DNA of 11,707 bases, from NCBI GenBank assembly GCA_964558445.1, contig CAZLEA010000047.1, forward strand, positions 1-11,707, given 5' to 3'. Positions 6,012 to 11,707 of the stretch are shown here, piece after piece. This DNA comes from CAYXVJ01 sp964558445. GTDB lineage: Bacteria; Bacillota; Clostridia; Saccharofermentanales; Fastidiosipilaceae. The notes under the pieces are model-generated. The model was not told the DNA's origin and made no database searches. It worked only from the letters and a program-made list of their open reading frames with translations. The position numbers were made by a program, and so were the translations under genes. Every line of letters starts with the position of its first letter. The stretch's first letter is position 1.

Positions 6012-6590
6012 TCACAAGAGAGGCTGTATCAGATCGAGCGCCTCTAACTTCAGGCGAACCTCCGCAATATCATTGAAAAACAGTTCCTTCTGCCTCGGAT
6101 CGCGAAGGACATAAGCCGGATGGAAGACCGGCAGAATATGATAGTGATTGCTCTCCTGCCAGATGCCTCTGACCTTCGTGATCGGTGTCTTGTCACCGGT
6201 GAAGTATTGATAGGCGGTAGAACCGAGGAGGACGATCACCTGCGGCTTCACAAACAAGAACTGATCGCGAAGCAGCGGTCTGCAAGCCTGCACCTCTTCG
6301 GCCGTCGGCTTGCGATTCTTGGGCGGTCTGCACTTCACCATATTCATGATGTGATAATCGTCTTCGGCTATGCCATGTGCTTCCAGCGCTTGATCGAGCA
6401 GCTTACCCGAGCGACCGACAAACGGCTTGCCCTCCAGGTCCTCGTGTGCGCCCGGCCCCTCACCGATCAGCAACAAGGGAGCCGAGACAGCGCCGCGCCA
6501 TACCACCGCTTGTGTACGGTGTTCGCCGAGCCCGCAGGCTCTGCAATCGTTACAGCGACGGACGAACTCTGCCCAAGATTGCTCACTCAT
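6012..6590 (-). CDS. Uracil-DNA glycosylase, family 4 (iron-sulfur type)
   Basis: This enzyme removes uracil from DNA as the first step of base-excision repair. The 192-residue length is normal for type 4/UDGa enzymes. Motif 1 is GEGPGAHEDLEGKPFVG (43-59), containing the family's GEGPG-E-D arrangement. NMVKCRPPKNRKPTAEEVQACRPLL (83-107) holds Cys87 and Cys103, which with Cys16 and Cys19 in the N-terminal CNDCRACGLG segment would bind the 4Fe-4S cluster. Motif 2 is HPAYVLR (157-163) with the catalytic-site His. An extra cysteine, Cys13, precedes the usual pair. The ATG at 6590 follows a GGGAG at a rather long 11 bases. The gene begins 18 bases after the Smr gene and the two are probably co-transcribed, linking two nucleic-acid proteins. 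Confidence 0.95.
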   Translation of the reverse strand: MSEQSWAEFVRRCNDCRACGLGEHRTQAVVWRGAVSAPLLLIGEGPGAHEDLEGKPFVGRSGKLLDQALEAHGIAEDDYHIMNMVKCRPPKNRKPTAEEVQACRPLLRDQFLFVKPQVIVLLGSTAYQYFTGDKTPITKVRGIWQESNHYHILPVFHPAYVLRDPRQKELFFNDIAEVRLKLEALDLIQPLL

Positions 6591-6608
6591 ATATACGGAT
6601 ACTCCCTA

Positions 6609-6950
6609 TCAGAGCACGACAAGCGTGATGCCGTCGTTGTAGCGGGCCCAGTCCGGATCCGAACGAAAGGACTTGTCGAAGCCCAAGATGTCACGTCCGT
6701 CTTGCTCGAACGGACCGAAATGCTCACCGACACACAGCGCCTTGATGCGATGGTCCATCTCCAGCTTCTTCAGATACTGGCGACTTGCCTGCCGGATGGA
6801 CCCGCCTACACCGGACGATCCGTAGCCATGAATAATCTTCACGGACTTGACGCCGATTCTACGCAGGGTGGACATCTCCAAGCGAAGACGATTCATCGCT
6901 TCTTCCACGGTCGGGTAATTCTTCTCGATGTTAATAATTTGTGTAGCCAC
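6609..6950 (-). CDS. Small Smr-domain protein
   Basis: This 113-residue protein consists essentially of one Smr domain, the fold found at the C terminus of MutS2 and as stand-alone proteins that bind or nick nucleic acids. It begins with a TVEEAMNRLRLEMSTLRRIG helix (14-33) matching the domain's first helix. The strand and loop VKIIHGYGSSGVGGSIR (37-53) correspond to the Smr HGxGxGxLR motif, with a longer glycine-serine loop. A short C-terminal stretch ends with DGITLVVL, the typical last strand. The start is GTG (6950-6948) with AGGTGG six bases upstream. There is no DLHG/LDLR motif at the very N terminus as in many Smr proteins; IINIEKNYP occupies that place. It heads the probable unit with the uracil glycosylase. 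The precise activity is unknown. Confidence 0.85.
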   Translation of the reverse strand: MATQIINIEKNYPTVEEAMNRLRLEMSTLRRIGVKSVKIIHGYGSSGVGGSIRQASRQYLKKLEMDHRIKALCVGEHFGPFEQDGRDILGFDKSFRSDPDWARYNDGITLVVL

Positions 6951-6978
6951 GACTTCCCACCTTCTTCATAATAAATCT

Positions 6979-6987
6979 ATTATAGCA
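6979..6987 (-). promoter_or_regulatory. Extended -10 promoter of the Smr-glycosylase-peptidase unit
   Basis: On the minus strand TGCTATAAT is a perfect extended -10 element (TGn plus TATAAT), 28 bases before the GTG start of the Smr gene. The -35 region is poor (CTGAAG at 17 bases). It probably drives the Smr gene and the three genes after it, since no strong promoter or terminator was found between them. Confidence 0.65.
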
Positions 6988-7024
6988 TACGAGGCCGTAT
7001 TCTTCAGGTTTTGGCTCACTTGTT

Positions 7025-7033
7025 TGGTACAAT
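7025..7033 (+). promoter_or_regulatory. Extended -10 promoter of the PHP-domain gene
   Basis: TGGTACAAT is an extended -10 element on the plus strand, about 80 bases before the PHP ATG. A clear -35 box is absent (CAGGTT at 17 bases). It stands back to back with the Smr promoter. The two -10 boxes are 37 bases apart, so their -35 regions occupy nearly the same DNA. Confidence 0.5.
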
Positions 7034-7114
7034 ATCGAAGAGATCTACCGATCTGTAATCGAAGCTCACAGGGCTCATAAGCCTGTATAACAGAAATGGG
7101 AGTATCAATCGCAT

Positions 7115-7879
7115 ATGACTCGCCAAATGAACGAACAAGTCAATACCGGAGCGCTGCTTGCATCCGGCCTCTACCCCTACGAACTGCATCTGCACACCGG
7201 AGAATTCGGTTGGTGCGCACACGTGCCCGCCGCCACGATTGTACGTAACTACGAGGCACTGGGCTATGCCGGCATCGTCGTCACAAATCACTATTTCGAA
7301 GGCGGATTCGCTGCTATGCCTGAGACGAGCTGGGCCGAGAAGATCGAGAATTACCTCCGCGGTTATGAAGCGGCCGTGGCTGCCGTCTCGCGAGACGACT
7401 TCGACGTCCTGCTCGGTATCGAGCTGCGCTTCACGGAACACTTCAACGACTATCTGGTCTACGGCATGACGCCCGAACAGCTCATACAGTATCCTAAGCT
7501 CTACGAATTCACACCAAGCGAGTTTCGCAAACTGGCAGATAGCCTCGGCTGGGCGTTTGTCCAAGCACATCCCTTCCGCCGCGGCTGCGAAGCGATTCCG
7601 GCAGAGTATCTGCACGGCATGGAAGTCAAGAACATGAATCCGAGACATGATAGCCACAATGATGCGGCACTGGCTTATGCCGTAGAACACGGACTCGCAC
7701 AGACCTGCGGCAGCGACTATCATCAATTGGGCGACGAAGCCAAGGCAGCCATGTGTTTCACAGAGCGCCTGCGGACTTCTATCGACCTAGCGAAGCTGAT
7801 TCTGGCAGATTATGAAGACAAAAGAAAAGCGGCACCGAAGCCGCAACATACGATCTTGTTACAAACCGTCGACCGCTAA
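7115..7879 (+). CDS. PHP-domain metal-dependent phosphoesterase
   Basis: This is a predicted trinuclear-metal hydrolase of the PHP superfamily (histidinol phosphatase / DNA polymerase PHP type). In its 254 residues the metal-binding motifs come in the expected order: ELHLHTG with His25 and His27, VVTNHYF with His59, LLGIELRFTE with Glu103, FVQAHPFRRG with His152, and CGSDYHQLG with Asp201 and His203. ELHLHT replaces the more common DLHxHT. There is no histidinol biosynthesis neighbour and no polymerase domain, so the substrate cannot be assigned; nucleotides, phosphosugars or phosphoserine peptides remain possible. The ATG at 7115 has GGGAG at about 12 bases, a wide spacing; ATG 7127 lacks a better site. 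The TAA shares the bases CTAA with the stop of the convergent gene. Confidence 0.9.
   Translation: MTRQMNEQVNTGALLASGLYPYELHLHTGEFGWCAHVPAATIVRNYEALGYAGIVVTNHYFEGGFAAMPETSWAEKIENYLRGYEAAVAAVSRDDFDVLLGIELRFTEHFNDYLVYGMTPEQLIQYPKLYEFTPSEFRKLADSLGWAFVQAHPFRRGCEAIPAEYLHGMEVKNMNPRHDSHNDAALAYAVEHGLAQTCGSDYHQLGDEAKAAMCFTERLRTSIDLAKLILADYEDKRKAAPKPQHTILLQTVDR
7817..7844 (-). terminator. Intrinsic terminator of the convergent gene, inside the PHP coding sequence
   Basis: Read on the minus strand, GCGGC-TTCGGT-GCCGC (7844-7829) is a perfect five-pair GC stem, followed by TTTTCTTTTGTC. This is a classical Rho-independent terminator. It lies 32 bases downstream of the stop codon of the gene at 7876-8268, but within the last 20 codons of the PHP gene on the other strand. 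There it encodes a Lys-Arg-Lys-Ala-Ala-Pro-Lys-Pro stretch. On the plus strand the stem is not followed by a T-run, so it should act in one direction only. Confidence 0.75.
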
Positions 7880-8268
7880 TCCAAGACCTTGAACGGTTGG
7901 CGTAGTAAGCGTGTCAAGACATTACTCATGTGGGAGAATTCGGGCGGATAGGCATCCTTACCCTCCAAGTGGATAATCGGTTCGACATCCGAGCCATAAA
8001 TCGACAGCGACCAACTCTGATGGTAGATGCTATTCGTCTGAACACTCTCTTGGTCCGGATAATAAGCCTGCCACGTGAACACACGGCAGACCTCGAGCAT
8101 ACGAAGTAATTGAGCGGTATCCTCTGCGTTTAGAGAGCGAGTGAAGTTTCTGTTCCAGCGATTCGATTCGCGCCAGCGCAACAAACCGTGAGCCAGGTCA
8201 AACTGTACCTTGACCGAGCCCTTGCGATACATCGACAATTCAACCTCAAGTAAAGTAATCTCTTCCAT
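7876..8268 (-). CDS. Hypothetical protein, 130 residues
   Basis: I do not recognise this protein. It is a small soluble alpha/beta protein without signal peptide or membrane segment. It is tryptophan-rich for its size (Trp at about 32, 38, 66 and 86). The N-terminal third looks like a beta hairpin (LEVELSMYRKGSVKVQFDLAHG), followed by a helix (NAEDTAQLLRMLEVCRVF), then WSLSIYG, an EGKDAYPPEFSHM segment and a final helix. The pattern of W-x-L-x-I and later G-x-x-A-Y-P-x-x-F occurs, to my memory, in uncharacterised Bacillota proteins. The ATG at 8268 follows GGAG at a short, normal spacing. It has its own promoter near 8300 and a terminator after its end. Its TAG overlaps the PHP stop by four bases. 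Coding status is well supported; function is unknown. Confidence 0.75.
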   Translation of the reverse strand: MEEITLLEVELSMYRKGSVKVQFDLAHGLLRWRESNRWNRNFTRSLNAEDTAQLLRMLEVCRVFTWQAYYPDQESVQTNSIYHQSWSLSIYGSDVEPIIHLEGKDAYPPEFSHMSNVLTRLLRQPFKVLD

Positions 8269-8290
8269 GCCCTCTCCTCGACTTATACTT

Positions 8291-8315
8291 GGCTAATCAT
8301 ACCATGATTCAAGCC
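8291..8315. promoter_or_regulatory. Extended -10 promoter with dyad, upstream of the small hypothetical gene
   Basis: On the minus strand TGGTATGAT (8304-8296) is an extended -10 element 28 bases before the ATG at 8268. It is embedded in a dyad. On the plus strand GGCT-AATCAT, spacer ACC and ATGATT-CA-AGCC give ten complementary pairs with a two-base bulge. The dyad could be an operator covering the -10 box. It could also fold as an RNA hairpin after the YedF-like gene, although no T-run follows it. Confidence 0.5.
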
Positions 8316-8331
8316 GAATTTATACAGTCTA

Positions 8332-8841
8332 TCAAGGTAAGGTAATGACCTTCTGACTCTCCACCATCAATTGAGCCAGGCCGATGGAATTGATTGGTGT
8401 TGCGAGGCAATCGTCTTGCATAATCTCGTATGTCGTGAGTGATGTCTGGTCCACATGAAGCGCGCAGCCCATCTCCTTCAGGGCATGCAATTGCCGATGA
8501 ATCGGGCTGTCCGGTTTGGTCAGACAAGCACCCGAATTCAAGAAGACTATATGCAGCGGTACTTGCGCTTGATGCAGCAGGGCGCGGAAGAACTTCCACA
8601 TGAGTTCTCTGCCAAGTGCTTCGTTTCCTCTACCCATCATTTCGGAGCCGACCAGCAGCGTATAATCGTTATGCATCCCCTCGCCGTGCATCGTCAGATC
8701 GGACGGCAACGGCAGGCCGGCACCATCGCTATCGTAGCGCAGGCGCGTCACCAGTACAGATGATAAGGGATCTATCTCGCCCTTGCCCCGGCTCATCTCT
8801 TCGGGGATCGGCTTCTTCTCTCGTCTATTCTCATGCTCCAT
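8332..8841 (-). CDS. DsrE-fold protein resembling the C-terminal domain of YedF
   Basis: From about residue 58 onward this 169-residue protein matches the C-terminal DsrE/TusD-like domain of YedF, the sulfurtransferase-like protein linked to selenium metabolism. Landmarks are LLVGSEMMGRGNEALGREL (family: Gly-x-Gly-x-x-x-LG), PLHIVFLNSGACLTKPDSPI and LHALKEMGCALHV, then a C-terminal INSIGLAQLMVESQKVI. The expected N-terminal TusA domain with its CPxP motif is absent; about 55 charged residues without a recognised fold take its place. The CGTCL cysteine pair is replaced by DQTSL, so thiol chemistry at that site is unlikely. ATG 8841 (AGGA nine bases upstream) is chosen over an upstream in-frame TTG at 8862, which has no ribosome site. 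It follows the DUF6062-type gene by 31 bases. Role unknown. Confidence 0.8.
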   Translation of the reverse strand: MEHENRREKKPIPEEMSRGKGEIDPLSSVLVTRLRYDSDGAGLPLPSDLTMHGEGMHNDYTLLVGSEMMGRGNEALGRELMWKFFRALLHQAQVPLHIVFLNSGACLTKPDSPIHRQLHALKEMGCALHVDQTSLTTYEIMQDDCLATPINSIGLAQLMVESQKVITLP

Positions 8842-8872
8842 GCTTATCGGTCCTATATCCAATCTTCTTGAC

Positions 8873-9625
8873 TCACTCGAGCCTCACGTCGCCTTCCAAG
8901 CGCTTGATCGCACGTGCCAAGGCGTCCTTGCTCCTACCCCATGGCTTGTCCTTGTTCCGGTAATCAAACTTCAAGGTGAACCACTCGACATCGTCCATCA
9001 ACTCTTGGGACATAGCCGATTGCTGTTCTGCGAGAATCGATAAGAAGAGCTGTGCTTCGTTTCGATTCAGAAACTTCGCCGCGCCCTCCAGTAGGGTTGC
9101 AAGATGCGGTCTGCAGAAGCCCTCCTTGGCTTGGAAGGTCTCCATAAAGGCCGGATCGTTGAACAGCTGCCAGAAGATCACGTCCAGATAGCGATCGATC
9201 GTGAACCGGATGCGATCGCAGATGACGCAATCGTCGGTCTCATCTCTTAGCTTCTGTGCGAGCTCTGCAATCTTGTCCTTGTAATTCTCCTTCGTTCTCG
9301 GAGCAAACAAGCCCTTCTTCTCTGTGGGGATCAGCGCCTGCATCTCGGTATTCAAGTTTGGGGCAAGCTCCTTCAGATGCGTATGCATCATGAGGCCGAG
9401 CCCAAGGCGATTCTTCTGACTGTTATAGAGCTTCGTCAGATGCTCGGGACAGAATCCCTGCTTGTTCGTCTGTTGACGCACATCCGATTCCATCAGGGAC
9501 GGACCGAGATAGTATTCTTGCATCTCTTGATCCGCGCGCTCGGCAAGCCAGCACAGGGGGCAGTCCGCATCCGAGTGGAAGGCGTCGTTGACGGGGATGG
9601 TGTAGATCTTCTCTTTGGTAGCCAT
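8873..9625 (-). CDS. DUF6062-type protein with duplicated CxxC...CxxH metal-site motif
   Basis: This 250-residue soluble protein resembles, from memory, the uncharacterised DUF6062 family of Clostridia. It contains two similar units. The first has DADCPLCWLAER (Cys22, Cys25) followed by YYLGPSLMESDVR and NKQGFCPEHLTKLYN (Cys59, His62). The second has DDCVICDRIRF (Cys133, Cys136) followed by AKEGFCRPHLATLLE (Cys171, His174). Each CxxC plus CxxH set could bind one zinc ion. A charged, probably helical region (about 100-130) separates the units. There is no signal peptide. The ATG at 9625 follows GAGG by six bases, and the gene begins 12 bases after the P-loop/Asp23 gene, so they are probably co-transcribed. 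Biochemical function is unknown. The paired clusters suggest nucleic-acid or protein binding, but that is inference. Confidence 0.82.
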   Translation of the reverse strand: MATKEKIYTIPVNDAFHSDADCPLCWLAERADQEMQEYYLGPSLMESDVRQQTNKQGFCPEHLTKLYNSQKNRLGLGLMMHTHLKELAPNLNTEMQALIPTEKKGLFAPRTKENYKDKIAELAQKLRDETDDCVICDRIRFTIDRYLDVIFWQLFNDPAFMETFQAKEGFCRPHLATLLEGAAKFLNRNEAQLFLSILAEQQSAMSQELMDDVEWFTLKFDYRNKDKPWGRSKDALARAIKRLEGDVRLE

Positions 9626-9637
9626 AAGGGTCCTCTT

Positions 9638-10738
9638 CTATGCTTGGCCGGTCTGATGCATAAGCTTCGCTTGCTTCGACAGGTGGACCACGCGAACCGC
9701 GCGGACGTTGACAGACAATATATTGATGGATGTATACATCTCGAGTTTCGTAGCCAATTGGTCTTGAACGTCTTGGAGTACATCTCTAGCGGCAAAACCA
9801 TAATACAAGGCAAGTTCCAAATCGACAACAAGGCCGTATACCTGCTTATCGAGGTCACAGCGGATGAGGCTTGCAACGCCCTGGACATACAAGGCGAGTA
9901 TACCGATGAGATTCTTCATCGCCTCGTCGGACATGCTGTAGTGACCGAGACTTGAGAAGGTCGGACGAACAACGGTCCGTTCCGCTTCTCCCCCGGGCGG
10001 GACGAAACCGCGCTCTCGTCCGGAGCGCCTACGGAAACGGCCGAGGTAGTCCTGGAAGTAGCCGCTGAATTCGTGCTTGATCTCCATGCTCGGTACGGGA
10101 ATCGTGTGCTGGCCCTCGGTCATACGCGTCGCCTTGGCCAACTGGCGTTCTTCTTCCGACGTGACGTCTTCGATGCGAATCAGCATCGACGGCCGCTGCA
10201 GCCATAGATTGTCGCAGATCCGGTCCAGCATGGAATCACTGGTCCCCAGAATCATCAGCGTGGTCGGTTGGTGTTCGGCAAGCGCACGCCGCATGGTCTG
10301 GGCGCGACTCTCCTCCATGAAGAGCGCTCGGCGCACCGAATCGATCTTCGTTGAGGAGCGCTTGGCGGAGCTGCCCGTCACAATCGAAGTGCCATGAATC
10401 AAGAGGCCGTCATCGATCAAATAGTGTATCGAGAATTCTCTGGATACGCGAATCGCCTGCGTGCTCTTACCGGTGCCCGAGGGGCCGACGAAGGCGACGA
10501 CTGTGATCTTAGCCAAACGCTCCTTCATCTCCGCCTGGCGCATCTCTATGTCTACCGCTTGTTGCTCACGCGCCACTTGCTGAAGTCTGCCCAGTGGCAT
10601 CAGATTATGATTCCCCGTCTGCCGTTCGTCCAGACGGGCGCGCAAAGAAGCCAGATCCCTTCGCGGATCGGGCTTCTCTCCGGGTACATCGTCTTCTCTT
10701 CTGCGACGGTTTAGAATCCAATCGACGAGCCTTGCCAT
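9638..10738 (-). CDS. P-loop NTPase fused to Asp23/Gls24-like domain
   Basis: This 366-residue protein joins two folds. After a charged N-terminal extension (about 1-75, probably helical) a P-loop domain begins with ITVVAFVGPSGTGKSTQAIRV, Walker A at 85-93. It continues with YLIDDGLLIHGTSIVTGSSAKR (106-127), KIDSVRRALF and TTLMILGTSDSMLDRI (159-174), a Walker B-like strand without the usual acidic pair. HTIPVPSMEIKHEFSGYF (211-228) follows. The C-terminal part (about 257-352) resembles Asp23/Gls24 proteins: FSSLGHYSMSDEAMKNLIGI, YVQGVASLIRC, VVDLELALYYGFAARDVLQDVQDQ, and NILSVNVRAVRVV. I recall similar two-domain proteins in Clostridia without an assigned function. GGGAG lies five bases before the ATG, and the gene begins 10 bases after yebC. 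Asp23-type domains are linked to the cell envelope and alkaline stress; a nucleotide-controlled role there is inference. Confidence 0.85.
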   Translation of the reverse strand: MARLVDWILNRRRREDDVPGEKPDPRRDLASLRARLDERQTGNHNLMPLGRLQQVAREQQAVDIEMRQAEMKERLAKITVVAFVGPSGTGKSTQAIRVSREFSIHYLIDDGLLIHGTSIVTGSSAKRSSTKIDSVRRALFMEESRAQTMRRALAEHQPTTLMILGTSDSMLDRICDNLWLQRPSMLIRIEDVTSEEERQLAKATRMTEGQHTIPVPSMEIKHEFSGYFQDYLGRFRRRSGRERGFVPPGGEAERTVVRPTFSSLGHYSMSDEAMKNLIGILALYVQGVASLIRCDLDKQVYGLVVDLELALYYGFAARDVLQDVQDQLATKLEMYTSINILSVNVRAVRVVHLSKQAKLMHQTGQA

Positions 10739-10748
10739 CTAGTCTCCC

Positions 10749-11483
10749 TTATTCGTCATCGTTCTCCCAGTTATGGAAGACATCTTGGACGTCATCGCTA
10801 TCTTCGAGCATATCCAGCATCTTGCGAAGGCTCTTCTTGACCTCCGGATCGTCAATCGAGACCCAGGTATTGGGTACGGGCTCGACGACCGCTTCTTCTG
10901 GTTCATAACCGGCCGACTCCAGCGCTTCCTTGACTTGGTCGAAGTCTGCCGGCGATGTATAGATCAAGTTGAACTCTTCTTCGTTTACGATATCGTCTGC
11001 GCCGGCTTCAAGTGCCTCCATCATCAGTGCATCATCGTCTTCGATATTCTCCTTGGAGATAATGATGCTGCCCTTGTCCTCGAACATAAAGGAGACGCTG
11101 CCTGCCGTGCCGAGGTTCCCGCCGTTCTTGTCGAAGGCATGGCGGACCTCACCTGCCGTACGGTTCTTGTTATCCGTCAGTGTACGAACGATCACGGCCA
11201 CACCGCTCGGGCCGTAGCCCTCGTAGGTGATCTCCTCGTAGTTGTCGGCCGAATCGGCGCCCGAGGCCTTGGCGATGCTGCGGTTGATGTTATCGTTTGG
11301 CATGTTATTGGACTTCGCCTTGGCAATAACATCCTTCAATCTTGGATTCGAGGCAGGATCGGGACCACCGCTCTTCACCGCGACTTGAATCTCGCGGCCC
11401 AGCTTCGTGAACACCTTCGCTCTGGCCTGATCGGCCGCACCCTTTTTCCTCTTAATGTTGCTCCATTTAGAATGACCTGCCAT
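10749..11483 (-). CDS. yebC: YebC/PmpR-type protein (TACO1 family)
   Basis: The protein starts MAGHSKWSNIKRKKGAADQA, the hallmark of the YebC family, and is 244 residues long, as expected. Further landmarks are KVFTKLGREIQVAVKSGG, NNMPNDNINRSIAKA, YEGYGPSGVAVIV, DNKNRTAGEVRHAFDKNGG and LGTAGSVSFMFEDKG. Members are reported either as transcriptional regulators or, more recently, as ribosome-associated factors that relieve stalling at proline-rich stretches, as with mitochondrial TACO1. The acidic tail (DMLEDSDDVQDVFHNWENDDE region) is typical. The frame is open 20 codons further upstream, but GGGAGG stands five bases before ATG 11483 and conservation begins there. It heads the unit with the P-loop/Asp23 gene. 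Confidence 0.97.
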   Translation of the reverse strand: MAGHSKWSNIKRKKGAADQARAKVFTKLGREIQVAVKSGGPDPASNPRLKDVIAKAKSNNMPNDNINRSIAKASGADSADNYEEITYEGYGPSGVAVIVRTLTDNKNRTAGEVRHAFDKNGGNLGTAGSVSFMFEDKGSIIISKENIEDDDALMMEALEAGADDIVNEEEFNLIYTSPADFDQVKEALESAGYEPEEAVVEPVPNTWVSIDDPEVKKSLRKMLDMLEDSDDVQDVFHNWENDDE

Positions 11484-11513
11484 GGAAACCTCCCAATAAT
11501 GTAGTATTCTAGT

Positions 11514-11543
11514 ATTATACGTTGTAGTCGAAACCCAATGCAA
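11514..11543 (-). promoter_or_regulatory. Promoter of the yebC unit
   Basis: On the minus strand a perfect TATAAT (11519-11514) is preceded by TTGCAT (11543-11538) with an 18-base spacer. The -10 box lies about 30 bases before the yebC ATG, giving a short leader. The -35 box matches the consensus only at TTG. This promoter probably serves yebC and the following genes down to the YedF-like gene. Confidence 0.6.
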
Positions 11544-11566
11544 ATTTATACCCTCGGAGGAACTTG

Positions 11567-11707
11567 ATGCCCTATACCGATCTACCGGAGATTCCGGTAT
11601 TTATACAGCTCGAAGATGCCTTGACGAGACTCACCGTCTACCGCGAAGTCTTGTCTATGTCGCTGATTCGCTCTCTTAGAGACTTCCTTGGTCGGCTCGT
11701 GATGCCG
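11567..11707 (+). CDS. Unrecognised protein, N-terminal 47 residues only
   Basis: An ATG at 11567 is preceded by GGAGG with a six-base spacing, and the frame remains open for 47 codons to the window edge. The product begins MPYTDLPEIPVFIQLEDALT and continues RLTVYREVLSMSLIRSLRDFLGRL, mostly predicted helix with alternating basic and hydrophobic residues. I do not recognise a family from this fragment. It is divergent from yebC, separated by 83 bases. A weak promoter (TTGTAG, 17 bases, TTTATA at 11522-11550) would overlap the yebC -35 region. The strong ribosome site supports a real gene; the function cannot be inferred. Confidence 0.6.
   Translation, partial: MPYTDLPEIPVFIQLEDALTRLTVYREVLSMSLIRSLRDFLGRLVMP

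Noticed and set aside
6120..6971. Open frame of 283 codons on the plus strand
   Set aside because: It is antisense across two secure genes (uracil glycosylase and Smr protein) and crosses their junction. No motif or ribosome site supports it.
7016..7726. Open frame of 236 codons on the minus strand
   Set aside because: It is antisense to the PHP gene, whose metal motifs are all present. The frame would also run through the promoter region of the PHP gene.
10773..11504. Open frame of 243 codons on the plus strand
   Set aside because: It is the shadow of yebC, which is unmistakable on the other strand.
11484..11543. N-terminal extension of yebC by 20 codons
   Set aside because: The extension covers the -10 box and the ribosome site of yebC. 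The family starts at MAGHSKW, with GGGAGG five bases upstream.
1..11707. Defence system, CRISPR array, prophage or transposon
   Set aside because: No tandem repeats with spacers, terminal inverted repeats, integrase, transposase or phage structural genes were seen on either strand. The gene content is housekeeping, transport and surface proteins.

Overview
The window reads as a chromosomal segment of an anaerobic Bacillota bacterium, most likely class Clostridia. The evidence is gene content rather than a marker gene: a two-cysteine-cluster DUF6062-type protein, a P-loop/Asp23 fusion protein, an AlaX-type tRNA editing protein with a DHHA1 tail, a YedF-like protein, YebC, and AGGAGG-type ribosome sites throughout. 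Base composition is moderately GC-rich by eye. No rRNA, tRNA, CRISPR array, insertion sequence or phage gene was found.

Layout. (1) 1-2672, minus strand: a polar amino-acid ABC importer operon in the order binding lipoprotein, permease, ATPase, with the start of a GT4-like glycosyltransferase joined to the ATPase stop codon. A good promoter precedes it, and a hairpin with a T-run lies between the binding protein and the permease. The binding protein is the main surprise: its two lobes are encoded in reversed order, so it is a natural circular permutant. (2) 2866-4092, plus strand: an alanyl-tRNA editing hydrolase, overlapping tail to tail with the next cluster. (3) 4082-6987, minus strand: a probable four-gene unit of a Smr-domain protein, a family 4 uracil-DNA glycosylase, a membrane-anchored C39-like peptidase and a membrane-anchored probable beta-propeller protein. 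(4) 7115-7879, plus strand: a PHP-domain phosphoesterase expressed divergently from the Smr gene. (5) 7876-11519, minus strand: yebC, a P-loop/Asp23 fusion, a DUF6062-type protein and a YedF-like DsrE protein, then a small unrecognised gene with its own promoter. That small gene's terminator appears to lie inside the PHP coding sequence. (6) 11567-11707, plus strand: the first 47 codons of an unrecognised gene, divergent from yebC.

The genes are compact, with gaps of about 10 to 30 bases inside units and overlapping stop codons between convergent genes. The only physiological system that is nearly complete here is the amino-acid importer. The others are housekeeping or surface functions: tRNA proofreading, base-excision repair, translation or transcription factor YebC, and surface peptidase-like proteins. 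I did not see a defence island or biosynthetic cluster. The features most worth following up are the permuted binding protein, the altered metal-site residue in the editing protein, the cysteine-less YedF-like protein, the P-loop/Asp23 fusion and the terminator buried in a convergent gene.
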